This document shows positions 32,796 to 38,102 of a stretch of 38,102 bases of DNA, piece after piece (within the stretch, counting starts at the first letter, position 1; the number at the start of each line of letters is the position of its first letter). The notes beneath the pieces are model-generated. The model made no database searches, was not told where the DNA came from, and saw only the letters and a list, made by a program, of their open reading frames with translations. This DNA comes from a bacterium (GTDB taxonomy: Bacteria; Bacillota; Clostridia; Lachnospirales; Lachnospiraceae). The position numbers and the translations under genes were made by a program. The DNA lies in NCBI GenBank assembly GCA_004562765.1, contig SFRL01000030.1, positions 1 through 38,102 on the forward strand, read 5' to 3'.

Positions 32796-34687
32796 AAGTA
32801 GCGGCGGTAACGCCGGATATCAGGGTGGCAGACCCCCTGTATAATCGCGAGTCTGTGTTGAAAAAAGTTAAGGAAGCGGCAGAAAACGGAGCCGTTGTGA
32901 TCGTGTGTCCGGAACTGTGCCTGACGGGATATACATGTAATGATCTGTTTTTGCAGGAGCTTCTCCTGCGTCAGGCAAAGGAGGCACTTGTCTGGCTGAT
33001 GGAGCAGACGGTGGGACTGAATGCGCTGATCTTTGTGGGACTACCCTTTGAGCATCTGGGAAAGCTCTATAACGTGGCGGCTGTCATTAACCGCGGTAAA
33101 CTGTTGGGGATTGTGCCGAAAACACACTTGCCCAATTACGGCGAGTTTTACGAGCAGCGCCATTTTACGCGGGGCATGGAGCACCCGGTTCCTGTCTGTC
33201 TGGGTGAGCATGCAGTGATGATGGGAACGCGGATGATCTTTGAGTGCAGGGAATACCCCACACTTCGCGTGGCTGCGGAGATCTGTGAGGACCTGTGGGC
33301 GCCTGATCCGCCCAGCACCTATCATGCGCTGGCGGGGGCAAACCTGATCGTCAATCTGTCCGCAAGCGATGAGACGACCGGAAAAGATATTTACCGCAGG
33401 GATCTTGTGAAAGGACAGTCCGCGCGTCTTCTGTGCGGTTATGTCTACTGCAGCGCGGGAGAGGGAGAGTCCACACAGGACATCGTATTTTCCGGTCACA
33501 ACGTGATCGCCGAAAACGGCACGCTTCTCGCACAGGCAGAGCGTTTTACAAATGAGATCACCTATGCAGAGATCGACGCAGAGCGCATGAACGCAGAGCG
33601 CAGGCGCATGACGACTTTTGAGAGCAGGGGTCAGAGTGACTACCGGTATGAGAGTTTTTCGCTTGAGATGAGGGAGACGGAGCTGACGCGCCATGTAGAT
33701 CCGACACCCTTTGTGCCCAGTGATATGTATGACCGCGAAAAACGATGCGAGGAGATCCTTGCGATCCAGTCCATGGGACTCAAAAAGCGGCTGGCGCATA
33801 CCGGCTGTCAGAGCGCGGTTGTCGGTATTTCCGGAGGTCTGGATTCGACGCTGGCGCTGCTTGTGACCGTGCGTGCCTTCGATGCGCTTGGCATACCGCG
33901 TGAGAAGATCACCGCTGTGACGATGCCGGGCTTTGGCACCACCGACCGCACCTATGAGAATGCGGTGGGAATGATCCGGTGTCTGGGCGCAACTTTCCGT
34001 GAGATCTCGATCGTTCCAGCGGTCAATCAGCATTTTTCGGATATCGGACATGACGCGTCTGTTCATGATGTGACCTATGAGAACTGTCAGGCCAGAGAGC
34101 GGACGCAGATCCTGATGGATATTGCCAATAAGAGCGGAGGCATGGTCATCGGTACCGGAGATATGTCGGAGCTGGCGTTGGGCTGGGCGACTTATAACGG
34201 CGACCATATGTCCATGTACGCGGTCAACTGTTCCGTGCCGAAGACGCTGGTGCGCCATCTGGTGCGTTACTACGCGGATACCTGTGGCGATGCGAGACTC
34301 GCCGAGGTGCTTTACGATGTGCTGGATACACCGGTCAGCCCGGAGCTGCTGCCGCCGGAGGACGGCAAGATCTCGCAGAAGACGGAAGATCTCGTGGGAC
34401 CTTACGAGCTGCATGATTTTTATCTGTATCAGATCCTTCGTTACGGTTTCTCACCGGCGAAGGTGTACCGCCTGGCGAAGCGCGCCTTTGCAGGCAGTTA
34501 CGACGACGCCACGATCCTGAAATGGCTGAAGACTTTTTATAAGCGCTTTTTCTCACAGCAGTTTAAGCGTTCCTGCATTCCCGACGGACCCAAGGTCGGT
34601 ACGATCGCGCTCTCACCCCGCGGTGATCTGCGCATGCCGAGTGACGCATCAGTGAATGTGTGGATGCGGGAAATTGAGACTTTGTAA
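32777..34687 (+). CDS. nadE: Glutamine-dependent NAD+ synthetase
   Basis: Amidates nicotinate adenine dinucleotide using ammonia from glutamine. 636 aa, two domains. The N-terminal nitrilase-type glutaminase has its triad Glu46 (CPELCLTGY), Lys115 (VPKTHLPNY) and Cys170 (AEICEDLW). The synthetase domain has the ATP PP-loop SGGLDST (352-358), then GFGTTDRTYENA, GTGDMSELALGWATYNGDHMS and the C-terminal KVGTIALSPRGDLRMPSDA. The start is GTG at 32777 with AAGGAGAT 7 nt upstream, giving a 19-nt overlap with hslO. A terminator follows. Confidence 0.95.
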   Translation: MQQGFIKVAAVTPDIRVADPLYNRESVLKKVKEAAENGAVVIVCPELCLTGYTCNDLFLQELLLRQAKEALVWLMEQTVGLNALIFVGLPFEHLGKLYNVAAVINRGKLLGIVPKTHLPNYGEFYEQRHFTRGMEHPVPVCLGEHAVMMGTRMIFECREYPTLRVAAEICEDLWAPDPPSTYHALAGANLIVNLSASDETTGKDIYRRDLVKGQSARLLCGYVYCSAGEGESTQDIVFSGHNVIAENGTLLAQAERFTNEITYAEIDAERMNAERRRMTTFESRGQSDYRYESFSLEMRETELTRHVDPTPFVPSDMYDREKRCEEILAIQSMGLKKRLAHTGCQSAVVGISGGLDSTLALLVTVRAFDALGIPREKITAVTMPGFGTTDRTYENAVGMIRCLGATFREISIVPAVNQHFSDIGHDASVHDVTYENCQARERTQILMDIANKSGGMVIGTGDMSELALGWATYNGDHMSMYAVNCSVPKTLVRHLVRYYADTCGDARLAEVLYDVLDTPVSPELLPPEDGKISQKTEDLVGPYELHDFYLYQILRYGFSPAKVYRLAKRAFAGSYDDATILKWLKTFYKRFFSQQFKRSCIPDGPKVGTIALSPRGDLRMPSDASVNVWMREIETL

Positions 34688-34706
34688 TATCACATGAAAG
34701 AAATAG

Positions 34707-34750
34707 AAGCGGCGATGGATATGATGAAGATCCATCGCTGCTTTTTCTTT
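34707..34750 (+). terminator. Intrinsic terminator after nadE
   Basis: AAGCGGCGATGGAT (34707-34720) pairs with ATCCATCGCTGCTT (34730-34743), one G-U pair, 9-nt loop, followed by a T-rich tract. Confidence 0.9.
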
Positions 34751-34814
34751 TTCCATATATATAAATTTTACTGGTTTTTTACATATTCCTGACATTGGCT
34801 TGACGAGGACTTTT

Positions 34815-34820
34815 TATAAT
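34815..34820 (+). promoter_or_regulatory. Possible -10 box for the MCP gene
   Basis: TATAAT lies 33 nt before the MCP start. Candidate -35 boxes (TGACAT at 34790 or TTGGCT at 34795) are at non-ideal spacing. Confidence 0.4.
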
Positions 34821-34853
34821 GGGGAAAAATAAAGAGACCGGGAGTAAAACGTG

Positions 34854-36629
34854 ATGAAAACGAAGATTAAAAGAAACATCAGATTTTTTAGAGCAGTAAA
34901 AAGCATGGATCGAAAGAAGGTGCTGCGAAAACTGAAAGAACGACGACAGCAACGCAAAAGGAACCGTATGGTAAAAGAGATTCTGGGGAATATGCTCGTC
35001 TTTGAGATCATGGGATTGGCGGTGGTGCTTGGCATGACGATCGTGATCCTGTTTGTACTCTATTCCTCCATGCAGAATTTTCGTGACGAGAACATGAGAG
35101 CCATGCAGAGCCTTGAAAATATCCAGTATTGTAATGTCATGATCCAGAATACGAATTATAAGCTGATGCTCTGCACGGACGGGGAACAGAAGAAGGAATA
35201 CTCCGAGCAAGTGAATGAGCTGGATATGGAGCTGCAGAGAGAGTTAAAGGCTTTGAAAAAGAGTTATTCGGAATCCGCAGACAGCGTTGTTGAGATCCAA
35301 AAGCTGCTGCAGGAGGCATTTCCGTTCCGCTCACAGGCGATTCTCCAGTCGCTGGTCGGCGAGAGCGGGAAAGCGGTATCCACGTTGGAGGAAAATTATC
35401 TTCCGTTGATCAGTGAGGTCAACCAAAAGCTGGAAAAATTAAATGATGCGAATCAGAAAAATGCGGATCAGGCGATGCTGGTGATACGCGGAAGTATTTT
35501 TGCTTTTGGCATCATCAGTGTGTGTTTCATGATGGCGATCGCAGCATTCGTATCCTTCAAGCAGCGGAAGGTCATCGGAATGATCTTAGAGCCACTTCAT
35601 CTGGTGGAACAAGCAATGGAGGAAATGGCAAAAGGCAATCTGGAATTTGACATCGACTATGAGCGCAGAAACGAATTCGGACTGCTGGCGGAGCATTTGA
35701 TCGTGACCGGTGAACGGCTGCGCAGTTATGTACAGGATATTTCAGGCGTATTGGGAAAAGTGGCAGAAAAGGATTTTACCGCTTCTGTAGGAGCTGACTA
35801 TCAGGGGATGTTTCACCCGATCAAAAACTCAATGGAAAATATCATCGACTCCATGGAAGCAGTCGTTTATTCAGTCAGTGATGCGACAAAAGAGATATCT
35901 GCGGAGTCCGGTAATATGATGGAGATCGCAGATACACTCATGCAGTCTGCCAACAGGCAGGAATCGCTGGTAAGTTCTTTTGAGGAGGAGATGGATCTGG
36001 TTGCGGAAAAGGCCAATGAGAATTTTCGCGCGGCGGAAAGTATGGAACAGTATACGGAGCAGTCGGAGAACATTATCAATGAAGGCAGCGAATATATGAG
36101 CCATTTATCGGAGGTAGTTGTAAATGTGGAAGATACGTTTGCGAGTGTCAGTGAAATACTCCATATGATCAAGGATATTTCTGAGCAGATCACCATACTG
36201 ACGCTGAATGCCTCCATTGAGGCGGCAAGAGCAGGACAGGCGGGAAAAGGATTTGCAGTGGTAGCGGGACAGATGCGACAGCTGGTCGAGCAGACCAGTG
36301 AGGCTACCGGAAGGACCGAAGAAATATTAAATGACGGACGTAAGGTCGTACAAAACGGAAAATCGGTCGTATCCTATGTTGAAAATAATTTTGCCTGTAT
36401 TAAGGAGATCAGCGGTAAGATTGAAGATCATGCCAATGTATTGAAAGAAGTGTCTTTAGAACAGAGAAATGCTGTGGAGACATCCAAAAGACAGGTGGAG
36501 GTCATTCAGGAAATGATGGCGGGATACCAGAATATGGCAAACAGCATCCAACAGCAGAGTAATAATCTGAATGATCAGATTGATCATCTTGTGAACAGAA
36601 TGGAGCAATTTCAGGTGAAGGCACGCTGA
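34854..36629 (+). CDS. Methyl-accepting chemotaxis protein
   Basis: 591-aa membrane chemoreceptor. A long basic cytoplasmic N-terminus (residues 1-42, many Lys/Arg) precedes TM1 (about 45-71). The extracytoplasmic region (about 72-206) resembles a four-helix-bundle sensor. TM2 spans about 210-233, then HAMP (LVEQAMEEMAKGNLEFDIDY). The signalling hairpin tip is ISEQITILTLNASIEAARAG followed by QAGKGFAVVAGQMRQL (about 441-480). The C-terminal pentapeptide tether for CheR is not seen. The N-terminal basic stretch is longer than usual. Start ATG 34854 follows GGGAG; the GTG 3 nt upstream is the alternative. A small convergent gene overlaps its 3' end by 128 nt. Confidence 0.93.
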   Translation: MKTKIKRNIRFFRAVKSMDRKKVLRKLKERRQQRKRNRMVKEILGNMLVFEIMGLAVVLGMTIVILFVLYSSMQNFRDENMRAMQSLENIQYCNVMIQNTNYKLMLCTDGEQKKEYSEQVNELDMELQRELKALKKSYSESADSVVEIQKLLQEAFPFRSQAILQSLVGESGKAVSTLEENYLPLISEVNQKLEKLNDANQKNADQAMLVIRGSIFAFGIISVCFMMAIAAFVSFKQRKVIGMILEPLHLVEQAMEEMAKGNLEFDIDYERRNEFGLLAEHLIVTGERLRSYVQDISGVLGKVAEKDFTASVGADYQGMFHPIKNSMENIIDSMEAVVYSVSDATKEISAESGNMMEIADTLMQSANRQESLVSSFEEEMDLVAEKANENFRAAESMEQYTEQSENIINEGSEYMSHLSEVVVNVEDTFASVSEILHMIKDISEQITILTLNASIEAARAGQAGKGFAVVAGQMRQLVEQTSEATGRTEEILNDGRKVVQNGKSVVSYVENNFACIKEISGKIEDHANVLKEVSLEQRNAVETSKRQVEVIQEMMAGYQNMANSIQQQSNNLNDQIDHLVNRMEQFQVKAR

Positions 36630-36774
36630 GATCCTGATGGGCAATGATATTTGCCAGCATATCACTGAGGACGACAAGGTCTGCGGAAAGCGAGGCCAAT
36701 TCTTTTTCGGACAGACATTCGCTGAGCTTACAGGCAACGGAAGAAAGATAAAAAAGGTTGGAACAGCTGTTCAT
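36502..36774 (-). CDS. Small DUF6774-like protein, antisense to the MCP 3' end
   Basis: 90-aa ORF. Residues 1-50 (MNSCSNLFYLSSVACKLSEC, then LSEKELASLSADLVVLSDMLANIIA) resemble the small Lachnospiraceae DUF6774 family, which typically begins MNSC and has an ELxLLxAxxxQLGDxLA pattern, from memory. AGAGG lies about 9 nt before the ATG. The last ~40 residues read antisense to the MCP gene and look unconstrained, suggesting the original stop was lost or that overlap is tolerated. A competing plus-strand ORF at 36637-36843 lacks any family resemblance. Function unknown. Confidence 0.6.
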   Translation of the reverse strand: MNSCSNLFYLSSVACKLSECLSEKELASLSADLVVLSDMLANIIAHQDLSVPSPEIAPFCSQDDQSDHSDYYSAVGCCLPYSGIPPSFPE

Positions 36775-36862
36775 ATTTGCGCCTCTGTACAGAGTTTGCT
36801 ATATCATATGTGGGAAGTGAAGACATTGTGCCGCGCTTTCTAAGAAAGAATACGATTCATAA

Positions 36863-38102
36863 TTACCGAAAATCAAACTGGGACAAATGGTTGCTCCAAT
36901 CTATAGGTTTAATATTTCGTTCACAATAAAGAACGATGACAGCATCCGGGTTCATTTCATCTACATAGGAACGGATCGAACCGTCGAATGCCATCGGATG
37001 AATAATGTCAGTTTCTCCTATGTCACATGCGAGATAGGTGTTTAAGTAGAACCCAAATGAATCAGAAAGAATCAGTAATTTTTTATCATGATTCTCCGTA
37101 TCAATATTATTTTTTATGATTGCAACGGCATCATTTGTCCATCGCGTACTGGAATATACGCCACCGTTGCTATTCATAATGCATTTTTGAAGATGGTCCG
37201 GATCATACAAAGTATTTCTATATTCACCCTGAGCTTCAAAGGATTTTGTTGGAATTTGAACATAAAAATCGGTCTTAAATTTCGGTTGGATTTCTGTGAA
37301 ATCCTCAAACTCCGCATTGGCTCTTGTTACAGTTTGTCCTTGACCTCCAAACAAGGCATCTTCATGAATGATCATATCGTAAGAACTTTCATCAAAATAT
37401 GTCATATTAAAATTCATGTCTGCGACCTCATTTAATTTTTGTGCAATAACTCCGGCTGCCCATAATCCGGTCTCTGCTGTCCAGTGATGGTCTGTCTTAT
37501 AATAAGAACTATACCAGTCAAGACCGGATGTAAGCATTTCCTGACGCATATCCAGATAGTTAACATTTCTGGCAGCTAATGCTGCTTGTAGCGAATCTCC
37601 GTTCTCATTGGTGTATTCGTTGGATTCATCCAACGCCGAAAGCTGTTTATCAATAGGATTTACTTTAGAACCTGCATTTACATACAGAAAAGGGATGTTT
37701 TTATCTGCGAGATAATCTGAGAAATCCTCTATCGAATCTGCTATTTCAGAGATGTCTTCCTCTGATATTTGTGGCTGTTGATAAGTCAGATAACCATTTT
37801 CCATATATATGATCGTACTGTCTTCATCAGCTCCGGAAGCTCCCCATTTCCAATTCATCAAGTTATTGTATCCATACGATAATTCGGTTATGTACGATTG
37901 CCCTACAAGCAGATCGCTGGAATAAACGTCCACTTTTTCTTTCAGGCTATTAAAAATACGAACATAGCGGTTATCCTGTGGAAGTAATGCGAGTGTCAAT
38001 ACCGGATCTGTGTCACTCATCGTTTTTGTATTAAAGGGATATGGATGTTCCCAATTGATCGTTACGTTCGTATACCCATCGGAATTGTCTTCTGCATGTC
38101 CA
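36863..38102 (-). CDS. DHHW/AlgX-like SGNH-type protein, 5' end outside the window
   Basis: The reading frame stays open from the stop at 36863 to the window edge, with 27 further codons upstream of the ATG at 38020 (ending INWEHPYPFNTKT), so that ATG is internal and the gene is truncated by the window. The visible ~412 residues include YVNAGSKVNPI, YYKTDHHWTAETGLWAAGVIA (the DHHW motif), and SDSFGFYLNTYLA (an SGNH-type block). This fits the DHHW/AlgX-related group, associated with O-acetylation of surface polysaccharides together with an MBOAT protein. Such a partner would lie beyond the right edge. AT-richer than the surrounding genes by eye. Confidence 0.82.
   Translation of the reverse strand, partial: GHAEDNSDGYTNVTINWEHPYPFNTKTMSDTDPVLTLALLPQDNRYVRIFNSLKEKVDVYSSDLLVGQSYITELSYGYNNLMNWKWGASGADEDSTIIYMENGYLTYQQPQISEEDISEIADSIEDFSDYLADKNIPFLYVNAGSKVNPIDKQLSALDESNEYTNENGDSLQAALAARNVNYLDMRQEMLTSGLDWYSSYYKTDHHWTAETGLWAAGVIAQKLNEVADMNFNMTYFDESSYDMIIHEDALFGGQGQTVTRANAEFEDFTEIQPKFKTDFYVQIPTKSFEAQGEYRNTLYDPDHLQKCIMNSNGGVYSSTRWTNDAVAIIKNNIDTENHDKKLLILSDSFGFYLNTYLACDIGETDIIHPMAFDGSIRSYVDEMNPDAVIVLYCERNIKPIDWSNHLSQFDFR

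Noticed and set aside
33041..34414. 457-aa open frame on the minus strand opposite nadE
   Set aside because: It is antisense to a clear NAD synthetase gene with all catalytic motifs; His/Arg-rich composition is typical of shadow frames.
36637..36843. 68-aa plus-strand ORF downstream of the MCP
   Set aside because: No recognisable family; the minus strand of the same stretch resembles DUF6774, which is a better explanation.

Overview
The window looks like chromosome of an endospore-forming, probably motile Clostridia member, most likely Lachnospiraceae. This rests on strong Shine-Dalgarno sites, tight operons, a SleC-type spore cortex-lytic protein, a DUF1002 protein, a Bacillus-like CheY, an MCP and a B. 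subtilis-type ThyA. The family assignment is inference, not a database result. I see no rRNA, tRNA, insertion sequence, prophage or CRISPR array.

Layout. (1) 123-7448 is one plus-strand operon: a polar amino-acid ABC transporter (lipoprotein, permease, ATPase), a cytidylate-kinase-like protein, a proline racemase-family enzyme fused in frame to a C-terminal TetR-type regulator, an EamA transporter and an Xaa-Pro aminopeptidase. The fusion gene starts inside a perfect 10-bp-arm palindrome that also covers its ribosome-binding site. (2) 7496-8121 is a YefM/YoeB toxin-antitoxin module with two operator-like repeats over its promoter and a terminator. (3) 8141-11842 holds pyrE, a VanZ-like protein, a small membrane protein and an M29-type aminopeptidase with a long N-terminal extension. 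(4) 12034-20172 is a biosynthetic run: purE, purM, purN, purD, thyA, folA, an AEC transporter, ilvB and ilvN. IlvB carries a four-cysteine insertion next to its ThDP site. (5) 20231-20431 holds a ~98-nt near-palindrome followed by three 40-bp tandem repeats, between ilvN and a convergent flavin reductase gene. (6) 21216-28932 holds cheY, the SleC homologue (minus), a membrane diguanylate cyclase, recJ, a membrane EAL phosphodiesterase and an alpha/beta hydrolase. (7) 28946-34687 holds a DUF1002 protein, a convergent membrane protein, a methyltransferase, hslO and nadE. (8) 34854-38102 holds an MCP, a small opposite-strand DUF6774-like gene overlapping its end, and the 3' part of a DHHW/AlgX-like gene cut by the window edge.

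How the genes fit together. The first operon reads as amino-acid or proline-peptide uptake and processing: PepP cuts before proline, a racemase could make D-proline for Stickland reduction, and the fused TetR domain could tie enzyme or ligand state to transcription. The central block makes IMP precursors, dTMP, tetrahydrofolate and acetolactate. The DGC/EAL pair, CheY and MCP point to c-di-GMP and chemotaxis signalling. The racemase-TetR fusion with its start-site palindrome is the strongest candidate for an undescribed regulatory system here.
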